From NCBI RefSeq assembly GCF_902806315.1, contig NZ_CADCWD010000073.1, positions 1 to 45,925 of the forward strand: a stretch of DNA of 45,925 nucleotides. Direction: 5' to 3'. The notes under the pieces were generated by a model. That model was not told the origin of the DNA. It did not search any database and saw only the letters and a list, made by a program, of their open reading frames with translations. This document shows positions 1 through 7,792 of the stretch, one piece after another. The stretch's first letter is position 1. Every line of letters begins with the position of its first letter. This DNA comes from an uncultured Sphingosinicella sp. (GTDB lineage: Bacteria; Pseudomonadota; Alphaproteobacteria; Sphingomonadales; Sphingomonadaceae). Both the position numbers and the translations under genes were made by a program.

Positions 1-603
1 GAGGAGATCGGCGCCCGCCTCGCCCTCGAAAGCGGCGCCACGCTCGTTCCTTCTTTCGACGACGTCGACATCATCGAAGGGCAGGGGAGCGTCGGCGTCG
101 AGCTGCGCGAACAGGTGCAGGAAGAGGTGGGCGCACTCCCCGACACCGTGCTGGTCTGCTGCGGGGGCGGCGGACTTTCCGCCGGCATTGCCTTGGCGCT
201 TCCGGAAAGCAGGATTGTCACGGTGGAGCCGCAAGGCTGGGACGACATGGCGCGCTCGATCGAAACGGGCGAGCCGGTCCCTGTTCCCGACGATGCGCCG
301 CCCACACGCTGCGATGCGCTGCAGACCAAGCTCGTCTCGCCGCTCACTTTGGACGCGCTGCGCCAGCACGATGCCCGCGGCATCTGGGTGAGTGAAGAGG
401 AGGTGGCCGCTGCCATGGCCTATGCTTTCCGCCACCTTCGACTGGTGGTCGAACCGGGCGGCGCGGTCGCACTCGCGGCGGCGCTCGCTGGAAAGGCGGG
501 TCCGCTCAGCGAGCGTAGCGTGATCGTGTTGTCGGGCGGGAACGTCGATCCGCGGCTCTACGCGGAGATCCTGACCTTTCAGGCCGCCGAAGCGGAGCGG
601 TAA
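1..603 (+). CDS. PLP-dependent threonine dehydratase-like protein (3' part)
   Basis: The reading frame is open from base 1 to a TAA at 601-603, so only the C-terminal 200 residues are present. The fragment carries the glycine-rich phosphate-binding loop of fold-type II PLP enzymes (CGGGGLSAG, about residues 53-61 of the fragment) and the late SGGN motif (VLSGGNVD) typical of threonine dehydratase and serine racemase-type lyases. It ends soon after SGGN, so there is no ACT regulatory domain as in biosynthetic IlvA. That suggests a catabolic or short-form L-threonine/L-serine ammonia-lyase, or the related 3-hydroxyaspartate lyase. The N-terminal half with the catalytic lysine lies outside the window. 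Its last 25 bases overlap the end of the convergent gene at 579-836. Confidence 0.85.
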   Translation, partial: EEIGARLALESGATLVPSFDDVDIIEGQGSVGVELREQVQEEVGALPDTVLVCCGGGGLSAGIALALPESRIVTVEPQGWDDMARSIETGEPVPVPDDAPPTRCDALQTKLVSPLTLDALRQHDARGIWVSEEEVAAAMAYAFRHLRLVVEPGGAVALAAALAGKAGPLSERSVIVLSGGNVDPRLYAEILTFQAAEAER

Positions 604-836
604 TCCTTGGGATCGACATGGGAGGGCGACATGGCCTCGACCTGCCGCGTCAGTGCTTCGAGCTGCAGCGCAACGGTGCGCAGTTCGGCCGCATAGATCT
701 CGCCGTCAATGCCGGGGCGCGCCAGGCTTGCGGCTTCGAGCAACGTGTCGAGCATCATCGAGATGCTCGGCAGGATCGTCTCCTCGATCCGCTCGAATGC
801 CTCGTCGAGGCTGTGCTTCTGGTCTGCAACGCCCAT
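579..836 (-). CDS. small conserved-looking protein of unknown function
   Basis: An 85-residue protein starting at MGVADQKHSL. The frame stays open further upstream, but the upstream residues are basic and look like noise, so I use the internal ATG at 834-836. It is predicted almost entirely helical, with a heptad-like stretch (LDEAFERIEETILPSIS and AAELRTVALQLEALTRQVEAM), acidic, and without a signal peptide or membrane segment. No family is recognised. It converges on the dehydratase gene with a 25-base overlap of the ends. The ribosome binding site is weak, so the exact start is uncertain. Confidence 0.6.
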   Translation of the reverse strand: MGVADQKHSLDEAFERIEETILPSISMMLDTLLEAASLARPGIDGEIYAAELRTVALQLEALTRQVEAMSPSHVDPKDYRSASAA

Positions 837-919
837 GGAGATCAAAGCTAAAGGGTCAAGGTAAACGAACCGTAAAAGCGCCCGCTTTTTCCAGCGCCCC
901 ACCCGTGCCATGAAAGCTT

Positions 920-1099
920 ATGCTCTCCGGTCCCGCCGCCACCCTGCTCTCGATCATGGTCCTTTCCGCCTTTGTCCTGGCGGGCGGTGGCCTCTGGATG
1001 CTCACCAAGCAGCGCGACACCAAGAAGGGCGTGCTGATGCTGCTCTGCGCCGCCGTTCTGCTCGGCAACGTCGTGATATGGACTGCTCCGGTGAACTGA
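920..1099 (+). CDS. 59-residue two-helix membrane protein
   Basis: ATG at 920, TGA at 1097-1099. The product has two hydrophobic segments, at about residues 7-28 (LLSIMVLSAFVLAGGGLWML) and 38-55 (VLMLLCAAVLLGNVVIW), joined by a short positively charged loop (TKQRDTKK). This is a hairpin inner-membrane protein with the loop probably cytoplasmic. It is divergent from the gene at 579-836 and convergent with the hydrolase at 1131-1787. No function is recognised. The clear two-helix pattern and the fit in the gap between neighbours support it as a real gene. Confidence 0.65.
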   Translation: MLSGPAATLLSIMVLSAFVLAGGGLWMLTKQRDTKKGVLMLLCAAVLLGNVVIWTAPVN

Positions 1100-1130
1100 T
1101 CGAGGATCGCTCCGCCAGCCTCGGATCCGC

Positions 1131-1787
1131 TCACCTGATCGTGCAGGAGGGATCCAGCCGGAAATCCAGATAGCCGTCCACCGACTTCATCAACTGCGGC
1201 ATCTCGTTGACGAAGAAGTGGTTCGCCCCGGGCACCGTGTCGTGGTGGATGGTGATGTGGCGCTGGGTGCGCAGCTTATCGACCAGCTTCTGCACCGCGT
1301 TCGGAGTCACCACCTCGTCCGCTTCGCCCTGGATGATGATGCCGGAGGACGGGCAGGGGGCGAGGAACGTGAAGTCATACATGTTCGCCGGCGGCGCGAT
1401 CGAGATGAAGCCGCGCACTTCCGGACGGCGCATCAGGAGCTGCATGCCGATCCACGCGCCGAAGCTGACGCCGCCGACCCAGGTCTGCTCGGCCTCCGGA
1501 TGGATCTGCTGCACCCAGTCGAGCGCGGAGGCAGCGTCCGAAAGCTCGCCCACGCCATTGTCGAACAGGCCCTGGCTCTTGCCGACACCCCGAAAGTTGA
1601 AACGCAACGTCGCAAAGCCCCGCCGCACGAACGTCTTGTACAGCGCCTGCACGATGTGGTTGTTCATCGTGCCGCCGGCCTGCGGGTGGGGGTGGAGGAT
1701 CAGCGCAACGGGCGCGCGGGGGCGGGGGCCGGGCTGGAAACGGCCTTCGAGACGGCCCTCAGGGCCTGGAAAAATGACTTCGGGCAT
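1131..1787 (-). CDS. alpha/beta hydrolase (COG2945-like)
   Basis: A 218-residue serine hydrolase of the short, lid-less alpha/beta type. The nucleophile elbow is GVSFG with Ser108. The likely acid is Asp157 in QGEADEVV, and the catalytic His is His190 in GANHFF. The N-terminal part has the HPHPQAGGTMNN strand-turn and the FNFRGVGKSQG loop common to this family. No signal peptide is present, so it should be cytoplasmic. The start at MPEVIFPG is preferred over an upstream ATG because AGG lies 7 bases before it and homologues begin with this beta-strand. It is divergent from the cysteine desulfurase gene at 1887. The substrate is unknown. Confidence 0.85.
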   Translation of the reverse strand: MPEVIFPGPEGRLEGRFQPGPRPRAPVALILHPHPQAGGTMNNHIVQALYKTFVRRGFATLRFNFRGVGKSQGLFDNGVGELSDAASALDWVQQIHPEAEQTWVGGVSFGAWIGMQLLMRRPEVRGFISIAPPANMYDFTFLAPCPSSGIIIQGEADEVVTPNAVQKLVDKLRTQRHITIHHDTVPGANHFFVNEMPQLMKSVDGYLDFRLDPSCTIR

Positions 1788-1886
1788 TGAACCTGACGCG
1801 GAAAAGTGAGGATGTTGCGCGTGGCAGTCGCGCGGCGGCACCTATATAGAGCCTCGCGCCCGCTTAGCAATCTTGGGAAACAGAGC

Positions 1887-2960
1887 TTGCCCCGCATCTA
1901 TCTCGACCATGCCGCGACGACGCCGCTGCTGCCGGCAGCGCGCGAGGCCATGGTCGAGGCGCTGGAGCGATGGGCGAACCCGAGCTCACCCCACGCGGAA
2001 GGTCGCGCTGCGAAGGCGGCGCTGGAGCAAGCAAGGGAGCGGATCAAGGCCGCGCTGGGCTGGACCGGCGAGCTCATCTTCACCAGCGGCGCCACGGAGG
2101 CGGCGGTCCTCGCTTTCCGCCGCTGCTGGGCCGAAGGACCCAAGCCGATGCTCTCCACGGTGGAGCATGACGCGGTTCGCCGCCAGGCGCCGGAGGGAGA
2201 ACGGATCAACATCGGTGTGGACGGGGGCGGCCTCCTCGATCCCCAGCAGCTCGCAAGCTGGCTCCAGATCGCGCGGGGCGGGCTCGTCGCCGTCCAGCAC
2301 GTCAATTCGGAAACCGGCGTCATTCAGCCGATTGAGCAGATCGTCGAGGCGATCGACGCTGCCGGCAGCTTCCTCTTCGTGGACTGCGCGCAGTCGGCCG
2401 GGAAGCTGCCGCTCCCGCCGGCCGACATGATCGCGCTCAGCGCCCACAAGTTCGGCGGTCCTCCGGGCATCGGCGCACTCCTGGTGCGCGACCTGAAGCT
2501 GCTGGTTCCACAAGGGGGTCAGGAGAAGGGCTATCGCGGCGGAACGGAGAACCTTCCTGCCATCATAGGCATGGCGGCTGCTCTTGAGAGCGGGCGCGAG
2601 TGGCTGGCAAGTGCTTCCACCCTTCGCGACCGGCTCGATCGCGCAACCCTGTCTGCGGGTGGAGAGATCGTCGCCGAGGGCAGCCGCCGCATTTCGACGA
2701 TCGGCGCCTATCGCATGCCGGGCATTCCGGCCAACGCCCAGCTCATCCAGTTCGACATGGCCGGCATCGCGGTATCGGCCGGCAGCGCCTGCTCCTCGGG
2801 AAGCCTCAAGACGAGCCACGTCCTCGCCGCCATGGGCTGGGACGAAAGGGCCGCGAGCGAAGTCGTGCGCGTCAGCTTCGGCCGCTCGACCACCGCGGCG
2901 GAGGTCGATCGATTCGCCGCCCTCTGGACCGACATGGCGGCAAAGCGCCGCGCCGCATGA
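1887..2960 (+). CDS. cysteine desulfurase (first of a tandem pair)
   Basis: A class V aminotransferase-fold, PLP-dependent enzyme that takes sulfur from L-cysteine as an enzyme-bound persulfide. Counting from the TTG start (357 residues), the PLP lysine is Lys188 in SAHKFGG and the persulfide cysteine is Cys302 in SAGSACSSGS. SGATEAA near 67-73 contacts the cofactor phosphate. The start is placed at TTG 1887 (PRIYLDHAATTP), where family members begin. An ATG at 1806 would add 27 basic residues unlike the family. The stop overlaps the ATG of the second desulfurase (ATGA), so they are translationally coupled. At 357 residues it is shorter than IscS and resembles the NifS/IscS-like group. It lacks the neighbours of a suf operon. 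Confidence 0.9.
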   Translation: MPRIYLDHAATTPLLPAAREAMVEALERWANPSSPHAEGRAAKAALEQARERIKAALGWTGELIFTSGATEAAVLAFRRCWAEGPKPMLSTVEHDAVRRQAPEGERINIGVDGGGLLDPQQLASWLQIARGGLVAVQHVNSETGVIQPIEQIVEAIDAAGSFLFVDCAQSAGKLPLPPADMIALSAHKFGGPPGIGALLVRDLKLLVPQGGQEKGYRGGTENLPAIIGMAAALESGREWLASASTLRDRLDRATLSAGGEIVAEGSRRISTIGAYRMPGIPANAQLIQFDMAGIAVSAGSACSSGSLKTSHVLAAMGWDERAASEVVRVSFGRSTTAAEVDRFAALWTDMAAKRRAA

Positions 2961-4078
2961 TCTACCTCGACTACCAGGCCACGACCCCGATCGCACCCGA
3001 AGTGGCCGCGGCGATGCGCCCGTGGATCGATGCCAATTTCGGCAATCCGCACTCGCCCCACCGCATCGGACGGGAAGCCTCAGCGGTGATCGAAGTGGCG
3101 CGTGGTCACGTCCTCCACGCCCTGGGCGGCGAAGTGGACGGGCGCTTTTATTTTACTTCAGGCGCCACCGAAGCGGGGAATTGGGCGCTGAAAGGCGCCG
3201 CCGCCCGTCTTCCGGAGCATCGGCGCAAGATCGTCACGGTCGCGACCGAGCATGCCTGCGTTCTCGACACGGTCGAATGGCTCGGCACTCAAGGCTTCGA
3301 GACCGAAATCCTCCCCGTCCAACCCGATGGCCTGCTCGACCTCGATCTCGCCGCAGAGCGGATCGACGGGCGCACCGGCCTCGTCGCCGCGATGCTCGTC
3401 AATAACGAGATCGGCGTCATCCAGCCCGTCAAGCGCATTGCCGAGCTCGCCCACGCTTGCGGCGCGCTCTTCTTCTGCGACGCCGTCCAGGCGCTCGGCC
3501 GGGTCGATATCCCCTTACACGCCTTCGACATGGTCGCCGTCTCCGCCCACAAGGTGCACGGCCCCAAGGGCATTGGCGGCCTCTGGATTCGCAACGGCGT
3601 CGAGATCGACCCGCTCCTCCACGGCGGCGGTCAGGAAGGCGGTCTTCGCTCCGGCACGCTCTCTCCCGCCCTCTGCGTCGGCTTTGGCAAGGCCGCCCGT
3701 CTTCTCGCCGAACGCAGGGATGCCGATCGTGAGCATGTCGCCCGCCTCTGGGACGCAGCCCGGCGCGCGACGCAGGGCTGGACCCTCAACGGCTCCGCCG
3801 ACCAGCGCTACAAAGGCAATCTCAACATCCGCGCCGAAGGCTTTGATGCAGCCCGGCTCATCTCCGAGGTCCGCCGGGTCGCTTTCTCTGCCGGCTCCGC
3901 TTGCGCCAGCGGCTCCGGCCGCCCGAGCCACGTCCTCTCCGCCCTCGGCCTGTCCGCGCGGGAGGCGAGCTCCAGCATTCGTTTGGGCTTCGGCCGCTAC
4001 ACGACCGAGGCGGAACTGATGCGCGGCCTCACCCTCATCCTCGACGCGGCCGCTCGGCAACGCAGCTTCGCCGCGTGA
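2957..4078 (+). CDS. cysteine desulfurase (second of a tandem pair)
   Basis: A 373-residue paralogue of the preceding gene, same family and reaction. It starts with MIYLDYQATTP. The PLP lysine is Lys199 in SAHKVHG and the persulfide cysteine is Cys315 in SAGSACASGS. LVNNEIGVIQP (148-158) and HGGGQEGGLRSGT (222-234) are typical family signatures. Its ATG overlaps the stop of the first desulfurase by four bases, and the ferredoxin gene follows after 10 bases, so the three form one operon. Both copies keep all visible catalytic residues, so neither is obviously a degenerate partner. A dedicated role in Fe-S assembly with the adjacent ferredoxin is inferred. Confidence 0.92.
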   Translation: MIYLDYQATTPIAPEVAAAMRPWIDANFGNPHSPHRIGREASAVIEVARGHVLHALGGEVDGRFYFTSGATEAGNWALKGAAARLPEHRRKIVTVATEHACVLDTVEWLGTQGFETEILPVQPDGLLDLDLAAERIDGRTGLVAAMLVNNEIGVIQPVKRIAELAHACGALFFCDAVQALGRVDIPLHAFDMVAVSAHKVHGPKGIGGLWIRNGVEIDPLLHGGGQEGGLRSGTLSPALCVGFGKAARLLAERRDADREHVARLWDAARRATQGWTLNGSADQRYKGNLNIRAEGFDAARLISEVRRVAFSAGSACASGSGRPSHVLSALGLSAREASSSIRLGFGRYTTEAELMRGLTLILDAAARQRSFAA

Positions 4079-4088
4079 CGCCCCAGAA

Positions 4089-4424
4089 ATGACAAAGGTC
4101 CGCTTTATCTCCGCCGATGGCGCTAATATCAGCGAAGTCGATGCTCCCGCTGGCGAACGCCTCCTCGACATTGCCCAGGCCGCCGGCCAGCCGCTCGAAG
4201 GCACGTGCGACGGCCAGATGGCCTGCTCGACCTGCCACGTCATCGTCGACGCGCAAGACTTCCCGAAACTCCCCCGCGCCAGCGAGGAAGAGGACGACAT
4301 GCTCGACCTTGCCTCCAACGTCACCCGCCACTCCCGCCTCGCCTGCCAGATCTGGCTCAGCGACGACCTTGCGACCCTCACCGTCCGAATGCCCGGCGCC
4401 GCGCGCAACATGCTGGGTCGATAG
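4089..4424 (+). CDS. [2Fe-2S] ferredoxin, adrenodoxin/ISC type
   Basis: A 111-residue electron carrier. The cluster ligands follow the adrenodoxin spacing C-x5-C-x2-C: Cys40, Cys46 and Cys49 in GTCDGQMACSTC, with the fourth at Cys86 in RLACQIWL. The acidic segment ASEEEDDMLDLA (64-75) is the usual docking surface for reductase and cysteine desulfurase partners. The protein is cytoplasmic. It lies directly behind two cysteine desulfurase genes, which fits an Fdx role of providing electrons for Fe-S cluster assembly. A role with a P450 is the alternative, but no P450 is nearby. Confidence 0.93.
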   Translation: MTKVRFISADGANISEVDAPAGERLLDIAQAAGQPLEGTCDGQMACSTCHVIVDAQDFPKLPRASEEEDDMLDLASNVTRHSRLACQIWLSDDLATLTVRMPGAARNMLGR

Positions 4425-4514
4425 AGCCGCCTTGCCGCCAAACATCTGCCTCTAGACGTTCCTGTCTTACAGCAGTAAAACAGTTAGGCGGTAACGGAGG
4501 GGTTGGGCACAGTC

Positions 4515-5273
4515 ATGCGGGTGTTACGTGACGCTGAGCTCCTGAGCGCCGCCGGGGCCTTCGATACTGAAGACCTTGCAGCCCAGCTCGACAACCAGCG
4601 GAAGAAGCGCCGCTACGGCTATCTGGCGTGGCTCTGCCTGGGCTCGCACTACCTCTACCTCCGCCGTCCGCGCACTCAGGCACTGTTCTGGTTGACGGGT
4701 GGAGGACTGCTGCTCTGGTGGCTGATCGACCTCACTCGGATCCCGGAGCTTGTCGAACGTCACAATCGCCGTGCCGTCAATGATCTGCTCCGCTCCTGGC
4801 AGCTGAACGTCGAGCAGCGGCTTCGTGGATCGGCGATGACGGCTCCCGCACCGATATATCCGCCGTACGCGTCGGGGGAAGCCGCTGCGCCGGAACGTGG
4901 CGTGACGCATCGCTGGAACGACGCTCCCATTGAAGCGGCGCCGCCTCCACCGGGGACAGGCTGGAGTCTCAGGCCGGCAGCCGCGTTCGTCCTTGCTGCG
5001 GCCCTGGTCGCTACGGTGGCGATCCACGTCGTGGCGCCGCGAACCATGTATCCGCCGACCTCCAGCGGGGCTTCGTTCCGAACGCTCAGGCAGGTCAATG
5101 TGCGGGTGGCGCCAAGCACGGCAAGCCCCATCCGCGCGACGGTGCCGAAGAACGCGACCCTTAGGGGCGATACCCAGGAAGCGGCGAGCGGACAGCCGGC
5201 TACTTGGCTGAGGATCAGTCGCGGCGCGCACTCCGGAGGCTTCGTCGCCTTGCAGAACCTGGAAAGACGCTGA
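4515..5273 (+). CDS. TM2-domain membrane protein with C-terminal SH3-like domain
   Basis: A 252-residue protein with three parts. Residues about 35-75 are a TM2 domain: two membrane helices around a short turn (YGYLAWLCLGSHYLYL, then LFWLTGGGLLLWWLIDL). A proline/alanine-rich linker follows. Near 160-180 there is a third membrane helix (AAAFVLAAALVATVAIHVV), and then about 70 residues resembling a bacterial SH3 domain (NVRVAPSTASPIRATVPKNATL ... GGFVALQNL). Such SH3 modules usually face the periplasm and bind peptidoglycan or protein. The start is uncertain: GGAGG at 4496-4500 lies 14 bases before this ATG, and a TTG at 4503 is also in frame. It is followed by the SRP RNA. The function is unknown. 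Confidence 0.75.
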   Translation: MRVLRDAELLSAAGAFDTEDLAAQLDNQRKKRRYGYLAWLCLGSHYLYLRRPRTQALFWLTGGGLLLWWLIDLTRIPELVERHNRRAVNDLLRSWQLNVEQRLRGSAMTAPAPIYPPYASGEAAAPERGVTHRWNDAPIEAAPPPPGTGWSLRPAAAFVLAAALVATVAIHVVAPRTMYPPTSSGASFRTLRQVNVRVAPSTASPIRATVPKNATLRGDTQEAASGQPATWLRISRGAHSGGFVALQNLERR

Positions 5274-5301
5274 GGGCATCGGTCGTGCCGGTCCGGCGAA
5301 C

Positions 5302-5330
5302 TTGCGCCGCGCACCGCCTTCGCCCATATG
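5302..5330 (+). promoter_or_regulatory. candidate sigma-70-type promoter of the SRP RNA
   Basis: TTGCGC (5302-5307), 17-base spacer, CATATG (5325-5330). Seven bases later comes the first base of the RNA's closing stem at 5337, which fits as the start point. The -10 match is only partial. Confidence 0.45.
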
Positions 5331-5336
5331 CGGCGC

Positions 5337-5428
5337 GGGAGTCGGGCGGACGGAGTTGTCGCCAACCCGGTCAGGTCCGGAAGGAAGCAGCCGTAACGAT
5401 TTCGCTCCGGGTCGTTCCGGCTCCCACC
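5337..5428 (+). ncRNA. ffs: signal recognition particle RNA (4.5S type)
   Basis: The universally conserved SRP helix-8 sequence GGTCAGGTCCGGAAGGAAGC starts at 5369 and is followed by AGCCGTAACG. The flanks fold back on each other: GGGAGTCGGG (5337-5346) pairs with the region ending in CTCCC at 5421-5425, and CGGAG (5351-5355) pairs with CTCCG (5405-5409). This gives a single long hairpin of about 92 nt, the short form lacking the Alu domain. It binds Ffh and directs membrane-protein ribosomes to FtsY. Placement just before dnaX-ybaB is a widely conserved arrangement. The ends are inferred from the fold. Confidence 0.93.
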
Positions 5429-5443
5429 GCGCAGCGCGCACGA

Positions 5444-5536
5444 CGATAGCAAAGCTATCGCCGAGACGCGCAAGCGCGGCCGGCCTCGCGCCGCGAGGAC
5501 CGACAGAGCCTGTCCTGAGCGCCTGCCTTGGCAGGC
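5444..5536 (+). repeat. three palindromes between ffs and dnaX
   Basis: Three hairpin-forming palindromes follow the SRP RNA: CGATAGC-AAA-GCTATCG at 5444-5460, CCTCGCG-C-CGCGAGG at 5484-5498, and GCCTGCC-TT-GGCAGGC at 5521-5536. None is followed by a T-tract, so they do not look like classical terminators. They may process or end the ffs transcript or be intergenic repeat remnants. The last sits in a context (CCTGTCCTGAGCG before it, CGTCGAGGGG after it) that resembles an intergenic repeat motif I recall from sphingomonad genomes. Confidence 0.5.
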
Positions 5537-5616
5537 CGTCGAGGGGCGGCTTTACCGCGGCGCCCTGCGTCAGAAGCCAGTGACTTCGCTCGATACGAAC
5601 GGCTAGGGTCCGTCTG

Positions 5617-7254
5617 ATGGCATCCGAATCCCCCGACGCATTCTCTCTCGGCCTCGACGAGCCGCCGCAGCCCGCGAAGGCGCAGCCCTATCGCGTGCTC
5701 GCCCGCAAATACCGGCCGCAGCGTTTCGACGAGCTGATCGGCCAGGACGCGATGGTCCAGACGCTCGGCAACGCGATCCGCCGCGACCGGCTCGCCCATG
5801 CCTTCCTGATGACGGGCGTGCGCGGCGTTGGGAAAACCTCGACTGCCCGCCTGATCGCCAAGGCCCTCAACTGCATCGGTCCAGACGGGCAGGGGGGACC
5901 CACGATCAGCCCCTGCAATGTCTGCGAGCCCTGCGTCGCGATTGCGGAAGGGCGCCACATCGACGTCATCGAAATGGACGCCGCCTCCCACACCGGTGTC
6001 GACGACGTTCGCGAGATCATCGAGGCCGTGCGCTACGCCGCCGTTTCGGCGCGCTACAAGGTCTATATCATCGACGAAGTCCACATGCTGTCAAAGAACG
6101 CGTTCAACGCGCTCCTGAAGACTCTTGAGGAGCCCCCTGCGCACGTTAAGTTTCTCTTCGCCACGACCGAAGTGAACAAGGTGCCGGTGACGGTGCTCTC
6201 CCGCTGCCAGCGTTTCGACCTGCGTCGCATCTCCGCCGAGCAGCTCGCCGACCACTTCGCCCGGGTGAGTGAGAAGGAGGGGGTGCAGGTCGAACCCGAA
6301 GCGCTGGCGCTCATCGCCCGCGCCGCCGAAGGCTCGGCCCGCGACGGGCTTTCCATTCTTGACCAGGCGATCGCCCACGGTGCCGAAGGCGTGACGGCCG
6401 ACCAGGTCCGTGCCATGCTCGGCCTGTCCGACCGCGGCGCCATCCGCAAACTGCTGGGCCTGCTCCTCGCCGGCGATGCGCAAGCCTCGCTCGCGGCGCT
6501 GAAGGGGCAGCATGATCTCGGTGTCGAGCCGGCCGCGCTCATCCGCGGCCTTCTCGGAAGCGTCCACGGTATCACCCGCGCAAAGGTCGGCGGTCCCCAG
6601 GATCCCGCGCAGTCCGCCGAGGAGCGCGATGCCTATGCCGATTGGGCGAGCCGCCTCGGCTACGCGACCATCCACCGCCTCTGGCAGTTGCTGCTGAAGG
6701 GCCTCGGTGAGGTCAACACCGCCTCGCTTCCGCTCGAAGCCGCGGAAATGGCGCTGCTCCGCGTCATCCACGCCTCCGAGCTTCCCGATCCCGGCGCCAT
6801 CCTCGAGAAGCTGGCCAACGGCGAGGCTGTGCCCGCGCGGGCCGCCGAGCTGCCCGCAGCCGCCGCGCAAGGCGCAACGCTCAAGGCGCCGCCGACCTTC
6901 GCGGCGCTCGTCGATCTGCTTTCCGCCAAGGGCAAGCCGCACGTGGCGCAGCAGCTCCACGATTATGCCGGTGTCGTCCGCTACGCTCCACCCGAGCTCG
7001 TGATCAAGCCGTCCAAGCCGCTCGCGGGCGACTTTCTTCGCGACCTCACCGCCGGGCTCAAAAGCCTGACCGGTGCCACCTGGCAGGTCAGCGTCTCCGA
7101 CGGTCCCGCTGAGCCGAGCCTGCTCGACCAGGAGAAAGCCAAAGCGGAGGAGTTGAGGCAATCGGTGCTTGCTTCTCCCGTGGTCAAGGCGGCATTCGAC
7201 GCCTTTCCCGACGCGGAACTCACCCACTACGATTTGAACGAACGGAGCGCATGA
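5617..7254 (+). CDS. dnaX: DNA polymerase III subunits gamma and tau
   Basis: A 545-residue clamp-loader ATPase. Walker A is GVRGVGKTS (67-75). The zinc module uses Cys86, Cys100, Cys103 and Cys106 (CNVCEPC). Walker B is IIDEVH (151-156), followed by sensor-1 and the AAA+ lid. The C-terminal third, after a low-complexity linker, corresponds to the tau extension that contacts the polymerase alpha subunit. I see no obvious A-rich slippery sequence of the E. coli kind that would make a separate gamma form. The stop overlaps the ATG of ybaB (ATGA), so the two are coupled. AGGG before ATG 5617 supports this start. Confidence 0.97.
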   Translation: MASESPDAFSLGLDEPPQPAKAQPYRVLARKYRPQRFDELIGQDAMVQTLGNAIRRDRLAHAFLMTGVRGVGKTSTARLIAKALNCIGPDGQGGPTISPCNVCEPCVAIAEGRHIDVIEMDAASHTGVDDVREIIEAVRYAAVSARYKVYIIDEVHMLSKNAFNALLKTLEEPPAHVKFLFATTEVNKVPVTVLSRCQRFDLRRISAEQLADHFARVSEKEGVQVEPEALALIARAAEGSARDGLSILDQAIAHGAEGVTADQVRAMLGLSDRGAIRKLLGLLLAGDAQASLAALKGQHDLGVEPAALIRGLLGSVHGITRAKVGGPQDPAQSAEERDAYADWASRLGYATIHRLWQLLLKGLGEVNTASLPLEAAEMALLRVIHASELPDPGAILEKLANGEAVPARAAELPAAAAQGATLKAPPTFAALVDLLSAKGKPHVAQQLHDYAGVVRYAPPELVIKPSKPLAGDFLRDLTAGLKSLTGATWQVSVSDGPAEPSLLDQEKAKAEELRQSVLASPVVKAAFDAFPDAELTHYDLNERSA

Positions 7255-7577
7255 TGCCGGATTTCGACGAGATCATGAAGATGGCGCAGAACGCGCAGGC
7301 CGAGTTGATGAAAGCGCAGGACAATCTCGACAACATCATCGTCGATGGCGCGTCCGGCGGTGGCCTCGTCAAGATCCGCGCCAGCGCCAAGGGGCGGATC
7401 GTCTCCGTCGACATTGACGAGAGCCTGCTTCAGCCTTCGGAAAAGCAGATGGTCGAGGATCTCGTCGCCGCCGCGCTCAACGATGCCCGCGCCAAGGCCG
7501 ATCAGGCCGCGCAAGCCGAGATGTCCAAGATGACCAGCGGGCTGCAGCTTCCGCCAGGCTTCAAGATGCCGTTCTGA
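7251..7577 (+). CDS. ybaB: YbaB/EbfC nucleoid-associated protein
   Basis: A 108-residue protein with the family layout: an N-terminal helix (FDEIMKMAQNAQAELMKAQ), a central beta region (VDGASGGGLVKIRASAKGR, then IVSVDIDESLL) and a C-terminal helix (VEDLVAAALNDARAKADQA). YbaB dimers bind DNA as tweezer-like homodimers and affect nucleoid structure. The gene overlaps the dnaX stop by four bases, and two ATG codons in a row give possible starts at 7251 or 7254. In many genomes recR follows ybaB, but here a tRNA-Leu and tig follow instead. Confidence 0.95.
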   Translation: MMPDFDEIMKMAQNAQAELMKAQDNLDNIIVDGASGGGLVKIRASAKGRIVSVDIDESLLQPSEKQMVEDLVAAALNDARAKADQAAQAEMSKMTSGLQLPPGFKMPF

Positions 7578-7602
7578 AGGCTGGGGGAGGTCCGTTCCCG
7601 CC

Positions 7603-7631
7603 TTGCACTTCGCGCCATCAGTCTTTAGGAC
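7603..7631 (+). promoter_or_regulatory. candidate promoter of tRNA-Leu
   Basis: TTGCAC (7603-7608), 17 bases, TAGGAC (7626-7631), 20 bases before the tRNA. The -10 element is weak, so this is tentative. Confidence 0.3.
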
Positions 7632-7650
7632 CCGCGCCACCGGCGGCCCG

Positions 7651-7735
7651 GCGGGCGTGGCGGAACTGGTAGACGCGCTGGATTTAGGTTCCAGTATCGC
7701 AAGATGTGGGGGTTCGAGTCCCTTCGCCCGCACCA
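7651..7735 (+). tRNA. tRNA-Leu (anticodon TAG)
   Basis: The acceptor stem GCGGGCG (7651-7657) pairs with CGCCCGC (7725-7731). The anticodon stem CTGGA/TCCAG holds the loop TTTAGGT with anticodon TAG, which reads CUA and other CUN leucine codons. A long variable arm, expected for leucine tRNA, lies between the anticodon and T arms. The T loop is GGTTCGAGTCC, and CCA (7733-7735) is encoded. Confidence 0.97.
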
Positions 7736-7792
7736 GCTTCGCGCGATATGCGAAGTGCCGCCTCCAAGTCCCTGATAGATAAGGCCTGAAAG

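Noticed and set aside
1806-1886. Longer form of the first cysteine desulfurase from ATG 1806
   Set aside because: The 27 extra residues are basic and unlike the family, which begins at the IYLDHAATT strand.
5617-7254. Programmed frameshift in dnaX to make gamma
   Set aside because: No A-rich slippery heptamer with a following hairpin was seen in the expected region.
7737-7755. Hairpin CTTCGC...GCGAAG after tRNA-Leu as terminator
   Set aside because: There is a short 6-bp stem and no T-tract, so the support is too weak to list as a feature.
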